Positions 27,008-35,876 are shown, counted from the first letter of the stretch. The stretch is 64,000 nt of DNA from Alteribacter natronophilus (GCF_006007885.1 NZ_VCRO01000002.1:124001-188000); one strand, 5' to 3'. The notes: generated by a model not told the origin, from the letters alone. Numbers and translations are program-made.

Positions 27008-28312
27008 ATGACGGGGCAATTTAGAAAACTGAATGAGGAAAAAGTATTTAAGGATCCGGTTCACCGATACATACACGTACGCGATGAACTGATCTGGAAG
27101 CTGATCGGTACGCGCGAGTTTCAGAGGTTGCGCAGAATCCGTCAGCTCGGCACAACGTACGTGACATTTCACGGTGCCGAACATACGCGTTTTAATCACT
27201 CATTAGGGGTATATGAAATTATGAGGCGTATGGTCAAGAATATTGAGGAAAAGGAAGACTGGGACCCGGAAGAGCGGCTTGTCTGCCTGAGTGCAGCCCT
27301 CCTTCATGATGTGGGGCACGGACCGTATTCCCATTCCTTTGAAAAGGTTTTTCATACCGATCACGAACACTGGACCCGGGAGATTATCCTGGGGGACACG
27401 CAGATCAACAGCGTTCTCCGGGAAATCAGTGATGCCTTTCCGAAAAAAGTGGCCGATGTGATCGGGAAAACATATGAAAACAAACTTGTCGTAAGCCTCA
27501 TCTCCAGTCAGATTGATGCTGACCGGATGGACTATCTTCAGCGGGATGCGTTTTACACGGGTGTAAGCTACGGGCATTTTGACATGGAACGGATTCTCCG
27601 CGTCATGCGGCCGACAGAAGACCAGGCCGTGTTTAAACAGAGCGGTATGCACGCAGTTGAAGACTATATTATGAGCCGCTACCAGATGTACTGGCAGGTG
27701 TATTTTCACCCGGTAACACGGAGTTCGGAAGTGATTCTGAGCAAGATCCTACATAGAGCCAAGCATCTTTACGAGGAAGGCTACGAGTTTAAACTCGAAC
27801 CGCTTCACTTCAACTCCCTTTTTGAGGGCAGTATTACGCTCAAAGATTACCTGAAGCTCGATGAATCGGTAGTTATGTATTATTTTCAGATGTGGCAGGA
27901 AGAAGACGACCCGATCCTGAAAGATTTATGTGACCGTTTCATGGACCGAAGGCTGTTCAAATACGTGGAATGCGATCCGAGTACACAGATGAAAATCTGG
28001 CCGGAACTTCTTCAGCTGTTTAAGGAAGCTGAAATCGATCCGCGCTATTATCTCGTCATCGATTCCTCGTCGGATCTGCCGTATGACTTTTACCGCGGCG
28101 GGGAAGAGGAGGAACGCCTTCCGATCCACCTCCTCATGCCGGCAGGGGACCTGCGTGAACTTTCCCGTGAGTCCGATGTAGTGGAGGCGATCTCGGGGAA
28201 AAAGCGGACCGACCATAAACTCTACTTTCCGAAGGATTTTCTTGAAGACCAGACCGGACACGCGGAGATAAAAAAGAAGATTTTACAATTGTTAATGAAT
28301 CAGGGGGGATAA
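27008..28312 (+). CDS. ywfO: HD-domain phosphohydrolase YwfO
   Basis: This 434-residue HD-superfamily dNTPase-like protein has FQRLRRIRQLG, HTRFNHSLGVYEIMRRM (His), LLHDVGHGPYSHSFE (the HD pair) and SQIDADRMDYLQRDAFYTG (final Asp). The family is related to dGTPase/SAMHD1-type enzymes, and YwfO has been described as a nucleotide hydrolase. ATG 27008 with AAGGAG 6 bases before it gives the normal family length; the frame continues about 96 codons upstream, but through a terminator. ywgA follows after four bases. Confidence 0.93.
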   Translation: MTGQFRKLNEEKVFKDPVHRYIHVRDELIWKLIGTREFQRLRRIRQLGTTYVTFHGAEHTRFNHSLGVYEIMRRMVKNIEEKEDWDPEERLVCLSAALLHDVGHGPYSHSFEKVFHTDHEHWTREIILGDTQINSVLREISDAFPKKVADVIGKTYENKLVVSLISSQIDADRMDYLQRDAFYTGVSYGHFDMERILRVMRPTEDQAVFKQSGMHAVEDYIMSRYQMYWQVYFHPVTRSSEVILSKILHRAKHLYEEGYEFKLEPLHFNSLFEGSITLKDYLKLDESVVMYYFQMWQEEDDPILKDLCDRFMDRRLFKYVECDPSTQMKIWPELLQLFKEAEIDPRYYLVIDSSSDLPYDFYRGGEEEERLPIHLLMPAGDLRELSRESDVVEAISGKKRTDHKLYFPKDFLEDQTGHAEIKKKILQLLMNQGG

Positions 28313-28316
28313 ATTC

Positions 28317-28826
28317 ATGCTAAACGAGCATGCGAAGCTGCTGTCACTCATTCAGCAGGCAGGCGAAATTGTCGGGCGGAAAAAACTGCAGAAAATCGTT
28401 TATATCGCCAAACAGCTCGACCTTCCTTTTTATGAAAAATATCAGTTCAGAATGTACGGACCCTACTCGGAGGAGCTGTCGGTACGTATGGAGGAAATGC
28501 GCGACCTCGGCTTTATTTCCGAAGTGAAGGAAAAGAAAAGCGGATACCACCAGTTCCGCTATTCCCTTACAGAGCAGGGGGAGGAGTTTCTAACGATTGC
28601 CGAGCACGATTTTCCTGCATCGAAGGAGCTGTGGGACAACCTGAACAGTCAGAGCTCCCGTTTTCTGGAGCTTGTTTCAACAATGCTCTACTTCAGCGAC
28701 CTTTCAAAAGAGGAAACAAAAGACAAGGTGTTTACAATCAAAGCCAAGCAGAACTACACGGATGAAGAAGTGCAGGAGGCGTTTGAATACATCGAACAGC
28801 TGCACCAACACGAGGCCCGGCAGTAA
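28317..28826 (+). CDS. ywgA: YwgA family protein
   Basis: The 169-residue protein of the YwgA family begins with a winged-helix-like segment (KLLSLIQQAGEIVGRKKLQKIVYIAKQ) and FRMYGPYSEELSVRMEEMRDLG. It has similarity in style to SocA/Panacea-type domains, but I cannot assign a function. AGGGGGGAT precedes the start. Lying four bases after ywfO, it is almost certainly co-transcribed and perhaps functionally linked. Confidence 0.85.
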   Translation: MLNEHAKLLSLIQQAGEIVGRKKLQKIVYIAKQLDLPFYEKYQFRMYGPYSEELSVRMEEMRDLGFISEVKEKKSGYHQFRYSLTEQGEEFLTIAEHDFPASKELWDNLNSQSSRFLELVSTMLYFSDLSKEETKDKVFTIKAKQNYTDEEVQEAFEYIEQLHQHEARQ

Positions 28827-28855
28827 ACGGCCAACAAGTCAGGAGAGTGCTCTTA

Positions 28856-29161
28856 TTGTATATCGTTCATTCCGTAGTAACGATTCCGGAAGAAAAAGCA
28901 GATGAAGTAATCGGGCTGTACCAGAACCGCTCAAAACTTGTGGATGAAGCCAGAGGATTCATTTCATTCAAGCTCCTGCAGAACCGCCGTAAATCAGGCG
29001 AGCTGACGGTGCAGATGGAGTGGGAAACCGAGCAGGATTACCTGGACTGGGTCAGGAGTGACGACTTCAAGCGGATTCACGAGCTTGAAAAAAAATATCC
29101 GGACAAAGAACTGGCAAATGTGAAAGCCATGGTTCACCAGTACAAGGTGGTGGCGTGGTGA
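28856..29161 (+). CDS. Antibiotic biosynthesis monooxygenase (ABM) domain protein
   Basis: About 101 residues with the dimeric ferredoxin-like ABM fold: a first strand YIVHSVVTIPEEKADEVI, then SKLVDEARGFISFKLLQN and VQMEWETEQDYLDWVRSDDF. Family members include heme-degrading and quinol-oxidising enzymes, but no such specificity can be read here. TTG 28856 is chosen, since AGGAGA lies 9 bases upstream. The stop TGA overlaps the GTG start of the next gene. Confidence 0.8.
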   Translation: MYIVHSVVTIPEEKADEVIGLYQNRSKLVDEARGFISFKLLQNRRKSGELTVQMEWETEQDYLDWVRSDDFKRIHELEKKYPDKELANVKAMVHQYKVVAW

Positions 29162-29520
29162 TTACAAAGGAAACAGAAGACCGGATCGCCGAAAAAATGA
29201 CCGACCGCTTCTACGAGGAGTATGGGGACATGCTGAAGAAATTCGGCGACCGCGGCCGTCATCACACGAAGAACGATAATTATCACCATCTTAAATATCT
29301 TAAAACATCAGCTGAGCTGAACAATAAAGAAATGTTCGTCGACTACGCCACCTGGCTCAACACTGTTCTCGTAAGCCGGAACGTGCCGACGGCACTGCTT
29401 ATTAAAAACTTCCAGTGGCTTGCAGAGGAATTCGAAAACATGGACGAGCCGCCGCAGCACTACATTGAAACGCTCCACCTGGCGCTCAAGGAACTGAAGG
29501 AGATTCAGGCACACGGGTAA
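29158..29520 (+). CDS. Conserved helical protein of unknown function
   Basis: The 120-residue protein is predicted to be wholly alpha-helical: ETEDRIAEKMTDRFYEEYG, HHLKYLKTSAELNNKEMFVDY, LNTVLVSRN and FQWLAEEFENM. It resembles the four-helix module that precedes B12-binding domains in some sensors, but here stands alone and that likeness is weak. It is coupled by a GTGA overlap to the ABM gene, suggesting that the two products act together. Confidence 0.72.
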   Translation: MITKETEDRIAEKMTDRFYEEYGDMLKKFGDRGRHHTKNDNYHHLKYLKTSAELNNKEMFVDYATWLNTVLVSRNVPTALLIKNFQWLAEEFENMDEPPQHYIETLHLALKELKEIQAHG

Positions 29521-29540
29521 ACCGGGTGTCCGTAATGAGA

Positions 29541-29847
29541 AGGAGGCTGGGACAAAACCCAGCTAATAAGAAGAGCCCTTACCATCGGTGAGAGCTCTTT
29601 TTTGTATTTAGTATTTTATAGGTTGATTGTTCAAAAATACACTCGCTTGCCGCGGGCAAGGCTTCAGCTAACCGGAACAGATCACCCCGGTGGATCTTCA
29701 GCTCTTGCTTTTCCCGCAGGCGTCTCGTGATTTTTGAACAATCAACGAATATGTACACAGAAAGGATACCAACGGTGCCAACTATCGAAAACCGATCAAT
29801 GACACCGTTTTTTAATTACTTAGAGAGAGTTTTGTCCCAAGCCTCCT
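29541..29847. repeat. Nested inverted repeats: GGCTGGGACAAAAC outer arms
   Basis: GAGGCTGGGACAAAAC (29543-29558) and GTTTTGTCCCAAGCCTC (29829-29845) are inverted arms 270 bases apart. Within them are a small hairpin with AGAGC/GCTCT and T6 (29571-29602), a second inverted pair GTTGATTGTTCAAAAAT (29622-29638 and 29730-29746) enclosing a reverse-oriented GC-rich core, and a hairpin with AACGGTG/CACCGTT and T6 (29772-29816). No coding sequence is supported. Confidence 0.82.
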
Positions 29848-29924
29848 TCGGTGTGCGGGAGGTTCATCTTGTTTGAGAGCAGGAGCTCCGGCTCCACGTT
29901 TTAGGGTTGGCATATATTTTGAAA

Positions 29925-30113
29925 AATGAGTATACCTTTTAGTCAGTAAATCGATCTTTTGCGTAGCTGACGCCAGTAGCGAGACTCCTGTGGCAGTGGG
30001 GGCTAGGCGAAACCCCGCAGGGCGAAGCTCGCGGAGGCTCGCCGGCACCGCCACGGAAAGCGAGCGGTTGGCGCAGCGGAGCTAATAAAAACTGACGGAA
30101 GGGTATACACATT
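29925..30113. mobile_element. MITE-like element, copy 2 (189 bp, internally deleted)
   Basis: The ends AATGAGTATACC and GGGTATACACATT are inverted. The flanks TTTTGAAA (29917-29924) and TTTTAAAA (30114-30121) are a 7/8 direct repeat. Compared with copies 1 and 3 it lacks about 91 bases of the body between GGCAGTGG and the GCGAAACCCCGCAGGG segment. Confidence 0.85.
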
Positions 30114-30189
30114 TTTTAAAAAAACGTATAAACCAAAACGTCTCCCTAAACCCTCTATCTGCGAAAAGCAGGGCAAAGTCCACTAACCG

Positions 30190-30222
30190 AAAAAAGGTGC
30201 ACCCGGATCGGGCACACCTTCT
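30190..30222 (-). terminator. Terminator of ywhB
   Basis: AAGGTGTGCCCG and CGGGTGCACCTT form a long stem followed on the minus strand by T4. Confidence 0.88.
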
Positions 30223-30226
30223 TCGC

Positions 30227-30418
30227 TTACGGCGTTACATCGCTGTGGCGCTCGCCGTTGACGGCGTAGTTTCCACCGTTCATTTCCTCGATGAAAACAG
30301 TGATTTTCTCACGGGGTGCTCCGGTCGTTTCAGAGACCGCGCCGGTTACTTTCTCCACGAGATCCCGCTTCTGGTCGTCAGTGCGACCTTCGAGCATCTT
30401 TACAGTTACGTACGGCAT
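30227..30418 (-). CDS. ywhB: 2-hydroxymuconate (4-oxalocrotonate) tautomerase family protein
   Basis: The 63-residue 4-OT subunit begins MPYVTVKMLEGR, so Pro-1, the catalytic base, becomes N-terminal after methionine removal. Arg-11-like and Arg-39-like residues are present (EGR, PREKITVFI). Such hexameric enzymes tautomerise 2-hydroxymuconate-like enols; in Bacillus the physiological substrate is unknown. AAAGGATG lies before ATG 30418. The frame extends 42 codons further without support. Confidence 0.9.
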   Translation of the reverse strand: MPYVTVKMLEGRTDDQKRDLVEKVTGAVSETTGAPREKITVFIEEMNGGNYAVNGERHSDVTP

Positions 30419-30603
30419 GCCACTCATCCTTTCGGTTACGTTATGTTTGTGTGCCGGAAAGCCGGCTGCACCGGGGGTCAGCGGGGAACTGGAGACTTGA
30501 TTTGCGTCCCCGTGCCGGGCCGGTGACAGACAGCAGTCCTGCATCAGGAGCCTGTATATCTATTTACGTTTATGTGTGAACGTAAACGCGCTCTTTTCTG
30601 TTT

Positions 30604-30631
30604 TTGTCCGGTGGAATGAATATGGTAAGAT
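30604..30631 (+). promoter_or_regulatory. Candidate promoter of ywhD
   Basis: TTGTCC (30604-30609), a 16-base spacer and TAAGAT (30626-30631), 35 bases before the start. Confidence 0.5.
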
Positions 30632-30665
30632 GAACGAAAAGGCGTAACGAAATGGAGGAGTTCCG

Positions 30666-31190
30666 ATGAATAAGGAAGAGTTCTTTAAGAATCATAAGCG
30701 CAGTCAGGGCTTTAATATACTCAGTTCCGATTCTACCGATGGGCACGGCGGGTATGGTGCCGGGGTGCTGAATCTGAACAACGTTTCCCCGGTGTTTATT
30801 GATGTTAATGAGGGGGAGGCGTTCGTGGACATGGGAGCGCTCCATGCCCGGAGTGCGGTCGAGAAGGGGATTAAGTTTCTTCGCGAGAAAGAGAAGGTGC
30901 CGAACGGAAAGCCGTACTGGCTCGTATGGGTTACGGTGGATAATAAAGGGGAAGGTCCTTTTTATGCCGGTGTGACGGCGTGTGAGATGACGGTGGACCG
31001 TGAAATCCGGCGCGGATACAAGAGTCTTCCGGAACATGTGAACAATATGGATAAGTCGCTTAAGGGACGGATCATTGTGGACAAAATGGACGATAAGTCG
31101 AAGCAGATACTGGCGGATTTTCTGCAGAACCACAATGAGGAACTCTGGAAGGCATCGACGGATGAACTTAAGGATGGGCTCAAAGTATAA
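30666..31190 (+). CDS. ywhD: YwhD family protein
   Basis: The 174-residue protein matches the YwhD family (FNILSSDSTDGHGGYGAG, then FIDVNEGEAFVDMGALHARS and PNGKPYWLVWVTVDNK). Function is unknown; it has no signal peptide. AATGGAGG is the ribosome site. Its position before the pbpG-like gene and speE-speB is the same as in B. subtilis. Confidence 0.9.
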   Translation: MNKEEFFKNHKRSQGFNILSSDSTDGHGGYGAGVLNLNNVSPVFIDVNEGEAFVDMGALHARSAVEKGIKFLREKEKVPNGKPYWLVWVTVDNKGEGPFYAGVTACEMTVDREIRRGYKSLPEHVNNMDKSLKGRIIVDKMDDKSKQILADFLQNHNEELWKASTDELKDGLKV

Positions 31191-31197
31191 AGGATGT

Positions 31198-31237
31198 AAG
31201 GCTCGGATGGTGAAGGCTGTCCGGGCTTTTATTTTTG
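31198..31237 (+). terminator. Terminator of ywhD
   Basis: GCTCGGA and TCCGGGC arms (one G-U pair) followed by TTTTATTTTTG. The rest of the 310-base gap up to the pbpG stop shows only the next terminator. Confidence 0.75.
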
Positions 31238-31440
31238 TTAACCAGCGTTACAAATTGCTTGGCCCTATGCGGAGCTTTACGCCGGCAGTGAGCCTCCCGC
31301 GGCAGGAACGGGGTCTGCCCCGGATAGGGAAAAGGAAAAATGTCAAAATGTGAACGTCTTGTGAACAACCTTGCTATTCAGTGGGGATCTTTGTAAACTT
31401 AACGTACGTGTCAAACACACACAGCAATACTAAGACAAAA

Positions 31441-31483
31441 AGACAAGCGAGGGGTATGCCAGCCCTTCGCTTGTCTTTTTTTT
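31441..31483 (-). terminator. Terminator of the pbpG-like gene (bidirectional)
   Basis: AGACAAGCGA and TCGCTTGTCT form a 10-bp stem, flanked by T on the plus strand and by an AAAAAGAC tract (T-rich on the minus strand). Confidence 0.88.
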
Positions 31484-31499
31484 ACAGAAATAAATGCGA

Positions 31500-33614
31500 T
31501 CACGACACATCGAGCCAGCGAAAGATCCGGTCGAGAAAGCGACGCGGCTCGTCGTGGAGCGGGTCGCCCGGCAGTTCGTGTTTCTTTTCCGGTACGTGAT
31601 CCGTGCAGAATGCGGTCGGTTCGGTGCCGGTGAGGAAGTACGTCTTCCGCGTTACCGGACAGTCGTCTGTTGCGAGCATGCCGTTGACCGGATTGATTTC
31701 CACGGCGGATACGTTCGGCGGTCTGCTGAACGGCAGCATCAGCTCATCGGCGTGAGCGTGCTCCATGAACTGGGCCCAGATCCGTTTTGAGTGCATGCCC
31801 CACGATCCGGAGTCAGGCGTCGTCTCCTCACCGGGGGCGGTGCGGACATCCTTATCCACGCCGACCCACACGCCGGTTACGAGCTGCGGGGTAAATCCGA
31901 TCATCCAGCTGTCCCGTGGTGTCGAACCGCTTTTTCCGGCTACGGGGCGGCTGATCAGCTGAACCAGGCTCTGGCCGGTGACCGCTGTATGGGAGCGGGC
32001 GTCGTTGAGCTCCATTTCAAACATGCCGTGCATCATGTCGGTCATAAGAAACGCGAGAGCCGGGTCGATCACCCGGTCTCCGATCTGATCGGGGTTGGCA
32101 CTGTACAGCTCGTTTCCGTCCCGGTCCACCACTTTTGTGACGAAGGCCGGCTCCACTTCATAGCCGCCGTTGGCAAACGGACTGTAGGCGTTTGTCAGTT
32201 CGGTAACGCCGACTTCAACGGAACCGAGAGCCAGCGAAGGAACCGGGTGAAGCGGACTTTCGATGCCGAACGTCCGGGCAGCATCCACCAGCGAGTCAAA
32301 CCCGAGCAGAAAGTGGGTTTTCATGGCGTAGATGTTGTCGGATACGGCAAGGGCCTGCATCATTGTCATCGGTTCCTCGGCATAGCGGTTATTGAAGTTT
32401 TTCGGCTGGTATGTTTCCCGGCCGTCATCCCAGACGAAGTCGGTTTCCTCGCTCGTAAGAAGGGTGTTCGGCCTGAAGCCTTCCTTCAGGGCGGCGTAAT
32501 AGAGAAAAGGCTTGAACGTGGACCCTGCCTGACGCCGGGCCTGTGTCGCCCGGTTAAACGGGCTCTCGGTATAGTCCCTTCCGCCGACCATCGCCTTGAC
32601 GTGTCCGTTTGTCGGATCCATCGACACAAACCCCACCTGAAGGTCAAAGGGCGAGTTCAGTTCCTCGGCGATCCAGTGTTCCGCCATGCGCTGGAGGTCA
32701 CGGTCGAGAGTGGTATGAATCTCGAGGCCTCCGGCGTCAATGACGGAAGGATCGATTCCCAGCTCGGTCTGGAGCCACGACTGAACGGCGTCCTGAAAGT
32801 ACGGTGCCTGCCGTCCGGTTTCGGTCTCCTCGGACTGGTAAATTGCCACGTTTTCCTTTACAGCTGCATCGTACTGACGCTGGCTGAGGCTGCCGTTATC
32901 CTTCATGGCACGAAGGACGACCTCCTGTCTCGCTTTTGCCTGCTCAGGGCTGATTTTCGGCGAGTAGAGGCCCGGTCCTTTCGGAATGCCGGCGAGCATG
33001 GCGGCTTCTGCAGTCGTCAGCTCATTTGCATCCTTGTTAAAATACAGCGAGGCTGCGGCCTGGATGCCGTAAGTGCTGTGGCCATAGTAGATGGTGTTCA
33101 GGTAGCCTTCAAGAATGTCATCTTTGGAATAATGCATTTCAAGGCGCATGGAGTAGAGAGCTTCATTGAATTTCCGCAGCCATGTTTTTTCATGTGACAG
33201 GTACAGGTTGCGCGCGTACTGCTGGGTAATGGTGCTTGCCCCCTGTAACTTGGATCCGGCAAGGACGTTCGTGACTGCCGCCCGGCCGATCCGCAGCACA
33301 TCGAACCCGTGATGGGAGTAAAACTTCCGGTCCTCGATGGCAAGTGTGGCGTCAATGACCGGCTGGCCCATTTCCTCGAGGGAGATCCAGTGCCGGTTCT
33401 GGCCCTGGTGCTGCTCTGCAAGGATGGAACCGTCCGCTGAGTACATGACCGTCGTTTCAGGAACCGACAGCGGCGGTGCACCAAGCTGGTATACATATGC
33501 GAGGAGCATGAGCGTGACGGCCATCTTCGTGACGACGGAAAAGAGACCGAGCCGAAGAAGCGCGCGCCAGTTTCTGGTTTTCTTTTGTCTGGATGTTCGT
33601 GTGCCGATTTCCAC
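31500..33614 (-). CDS. pbpG: Class A penicillin-binding protein (PbpG/PBP2d-like)
   Basis: The 704-residue bifunctional murein synthase has a TM anchor near residues 28-45 and a GT51 glycosyltransferase with EDRKFYSHHGFD and QGASTITQQYARNLYL. The transpeptidase has STFK (SxxK), SDN (in LAVSDNIYAM) and KSG (in VAGKSGSTPRDSWM). The synteny between ywhD and speE identifies it with B. subtilis pbpG (ywhE), a forespore-expressed PBP used in spore wall synthesis. It starts at GTG with GGGGGTGA upstream; a sigma-F promoter was not confirmed by eye. Confidence 0.92.
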   Translation of the reverse strand: MEIGTRTSRQKKTRNWRALLRLGLFSVVTKMAVTLMLLAYVYQLGAPPLSVPETTVMYSADGSILAEQHQGQNRHWISLEEMGQPVIDATLAIEDRKFYSHHGFDVLRIGRAAVTNVLAGSKLQGASTITQQYARNLYLSHEKTWLRKFNEALYSMRLEMHYSKDDILEGYLNTIYYGHSTYGIQAAASLYFNKDANELTTAEAAMLAGIPKGPGLYSPKISPEQAKARQEVVLRAMKDNGSLSQRQYDAAVKENVAIYQSEETETGRQAPYFQDAVQSWLQTELGIDPSVIDAGGLEIHTTLDRDLQRMAEHWIAEELNSPFDLQVGFVSMDPTNGHVKAMVGGRDYTESPFNRATQARRQAGSTFKPFLYYAALKEGFRPNTLLTSEETDFVWDDGRETYQPKNFNNRYAEEPMTMMQALAVSDNIYAMKTHFLLGFDSLVDAARTFGIESPLHPVPSLALGSVEVGVTELTNAYSPFANGGYEVEPAFVTKVVDRDGNELYSANPDQIGDRVIDPALAFLMTDMMHGMFEMELNDARSHTAVTGQSLVQLISRPVAGKSGSTPRDSWMIGFTPQLVTGVWVGVDKDVRTAPGEETTPDSGSWGMHSKRIWAQFMEHAHADELMLPFSRPPNVSAVEINPVNGMLATDDCPVTRKTYFLTGTEPTAFCTDHVPEKKHELPGDPLHDEPRRFLDRIFRWLDVS

Positions 33615-33886
33615 CTGCTGTCACCCCCGGGAGTAATAGAAGTCTGTTTATCGAAGCTCAGGCACCGGGTAACCGCCTGCATCATTCAAAAAACAAACAT
33701 TATATTCAAGGAAAATACACGTTCTCTTTCCACAGTTTTCCACAACCTTGATCTGGTTATACATAAAGAGGATCGGGAATGAGTAGAGGAGACGTGCCGC
33801 CGGGACTATTCCCATTTCAGGTTAGATGAATTATACTTCTGTATGACTGCCTGAAAAGCGGAGATTATGAAATTGAGGTGATCGCT

Positions 33887-34714
33887 TTGTCGATTTGGTT
33901 TACAGAAAAACAGACAAAAGATTTCGGTATTACAGCAAAAATAAAACAGACATATCACAGCGAGCAGACGGACTTCCAGAAGCTCGACATGGTTGAAACA
34001 GCGGAGTTCGGCAACATGCTTCTTCTTGACGGCATGGTCATGACGACGGAAAAGGACGAGTTTGTCTATCACGAAATGGTGGCACACGTGCCGCTCTTTA
34101 CCCACCCGGACCCGAAGAACGTGCTTGTTGTAGGCGGCGGTGACGGCGGTGTCATCCGTGAGATTCTCAAGCACCCGGGCGTGGAAAAAGCAACACTCGT
34201 GGAAATCGACGGCAAAGTGATCGAATACTCGAAGGAATATCTTCCTTCCATTGCAGGTAAACTGGACGACCCACGCGTCGATGTGCAGGTGGACGACGGT
34301 TTTATGCACATTGCGAAAAGTGAAGGGGCGTACGACGTGATCATGGTTGATTCCACTGAACCGGTGGGGCCGGCCGTGAACCTGTTTACGAAAGGATTTT
34401 ACGAGGGGATTTCAAAAGCGCTGAAGGACGACGGTGTTTTTGTGGCCCAGACGGATAACCCGTGGTTCCAGCAGGACCTGATCCGCAACGTGTTCCGTGA
34501 CGTCCGTGAAACATTTCCGATCACGCGTCTGTACACAGCCAACATTCCGACGTATCCGAGTGGACTGTGGACGTTTACGATCGGATCGAAAAAGCACGAT
34601 CCGCTTGAGGTGCCGGAAGACCGGTTCCACGACGTGGACACGAAATACTATACGAAGGCAATCCACAAGGCAGCGTTTGCCCTGCCAAAATTTGTGGAAG
34701 ACCTGACCCGCTGA
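33887..34714 (+). CDS. speE: Spermidine synthase
   Basis: A 275-residue aminopropyltransferase with [57 protein letters not shown] (dcSAM site) and [12 protein letters not shown]. It transfers the aminopropyl group of decarboxylated SAM to putrescine. TTG 33887 follows GAGGTGA with 5-base spacing and matches the N terminus of SpeE better than the upstream GTG. speB lies 14 bases downstream, so agmatine-derived putrescine feeds directly into spermidine. Confidence 0.95.
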   Translation: MSIWFTEKQTKDFGITAKIKQTYHSEQTDFQKLDMVETAEFGNMLLLDGMVMTTEKDEFVYHEMVAHVPLFTHPDPKNVLVVGGGDGGVIREILKHPGVEKATLVEIDGKVIEYSKEYLPSIAGKLDDPRVDVQVDDGFMHIAKSEGAYDVIMVDSTEPVGPAVNLFTKGFYEGISKALKDDGVFVAQTDNPWFQQDLIRNVFRDVRETFPITRLYTANIPTYPSGLWTFTIGSKKHDPLEVPEDRFHDVDTKYYTKAIHKAAFALPKFVEDLTR

Positions 34715-34728
34715 AGGAGGATCCGTTA

Positions 34729-35610
34729 ATGTATTTTGATCAGGGTTACTCCGGACGTGTGTTTATTATGGGCGACCGCTCCTACGAGGACAGCAGCGTG
34801 GTAATTTTCGGGATGCCGATGGACTATACGGTGAGCTTTCGGCCGGGTTCCCGTTTCGGTCCGAACCGGGTGCGTGAGGCGTCGATCGGCCTTGAGGAAT
34901 ACAGTCCGTACATGGACCGTCACCTTGAGGAAGTGAACTATCACGATGCCGGTGATATGATGTTTCCGTTCGGCAACGCGGGTAAAAGCCTCGACATGAT
35001 CGAGCGATACACGGAAAAGCTGCTTGTGGACGGCAAATTCCCGCTGGGACTCGGCGGCGAGCACCTTGTAAGCTGGCCGATCATTAAAGCGATGCATAAG
35101 GAGTACGAGGATCTGGCTGTCATTCATATCGACGCCCACGCCGATCTCCGGGAAGAGTATGAGGGCGAGGAGCTCTCCCATTCCACACCGATCCGGAAGG
35201 CGTGCGAACTGATCGGCCCGGAAAATGTGTATTCATTCGGGATCCGCTCCGGCATGCGTGAGGAGTTTCATTACGCCCGGGAAAGCGGCATGCACATGAG
35301 CCGGTTTGAAGTGGCCGAACCGCTTAAGGAAGTACTTCCGACACTTGCGGGCCGCCCGGTCTACGTGACGATCGATATCGATGTCCTTGATCCGGCCTAC
35401 GCACCAGGGACCGGAACGGCCGAGGCCGGCGGAATTTCGTCAAAAGAGCTTCTCGACGCGATCCAGGCGATTGCCGGATCCGCCATCCGTGTGGTCGGCT
35501 GCGACTTGGTGGAAGTGTCCCCGCCGTATGACGCCGGAGACAAAACCGCCATTGCCGCTAGCAAATTCGTCCGCGAAATGCTGCTCGGCTGGACGGGGAA
35601 AAATAAGTAA
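34729..35610 (+). CDS. speB: Agmatinase
   Basis: This ureohydrolase of 293 residues has all manganese ligands visible: GGEH, DAHADLREEYEG and DIDVLDPAYAPGTG. It hydrolyses agmatine to putrescine and urea. AAGGAGGA precedes the ATG. It is the second gene of the speE-speB operon, and a terminator follows. Confidence 0.96.
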   Translation: MYFDQGYSGRVFIMGDRSYEDSSVVIFGMPMDYTVSFRPGSRFGPNRVREASIGLEEYSPYMDRHLEEVNYHDAGDMMFPFGNAGKSLDMIERYTEKLLVDGKFPLGLGGEHLVSWPIIKAMHKEYEDLAVIHIDAHADLREEYEGEELSHSTPIRKACELIGPENVYSFGIRSGMREEFHYARESGMHMSRFEVAEPLKEVLPTLAGRPVYVTIDIDVLDPAYAPGTGTAEAGGISSKELLDAIQAIAGSAIRVVGCDLVEVSPPYDAGDKTAIAASKFVREMLLGWTGKNK

Positions 35611-35636
35611 TTGATTTGGTTTAGGCTGATGATGGA

Positions 35637-35667
35637 CCGCGCCGCCCTGTGGGCGGGGCGGTTTTTT
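35637..35667 (+). terminator. Terminator of speEB
   Basis: CCGCGCCGCCC and GGGCGGGGCGG form a GC-rich stem followed by T6. Confidence 0.85.
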
Positions 35668-35706
35668 GTGGTTTTTGGGGGAGGGTAGGCACGGGTGGTG
35701 CGGGTC

Positions 35707-35801
35707 AACGTAGCGAAATTGGAGTCGAACGTAGCGAACACCCGGGTCAACATAGCGAAATCGGAGCCGAACGTAGCGAACACCAGGATCAACATAGCGA
35801 A
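35707..35801 (+). repeat. 21-bp tandem array 3 (five units)
   Basis: Cores AACRTAGCGAA start at 35707, 35728, 35749, 35770 and 35791, an exact 21-bp period. Spacers alternate between AATTGGAGTCG-like and CACCCGGGTC-like; the latter is identical to spacers in array 1, 29 kb away. It lies 40 bases after the speEB terminator and 46 bases before the ywiB-argS promoter. Confidence 0.92.
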
Positions 35802-35846
35802 ACACAGACCAGCAATCCACCGACCCCGCCAAATCCTCCCCCGCAC

Positions 35847-35876
35847 TTGAACCACCCACGCCAAATCAGCTATAAT
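35847..35876 (+). promoter_or_regulatory. Promoter of ywiB-argS
   Basis: TTGAAC (35847-35852), an 18-base spacer and TATAAT (35871-35876). Confidence 0.65.

Noticed and set aside
31791-33197. Long plus-strand ORF of 468 codons antisense to the PBP gene
   Set aside because: It mirrors codon usage of the minus-strand PBP, which has all catalytic motifs; no ribosome site or known domain.
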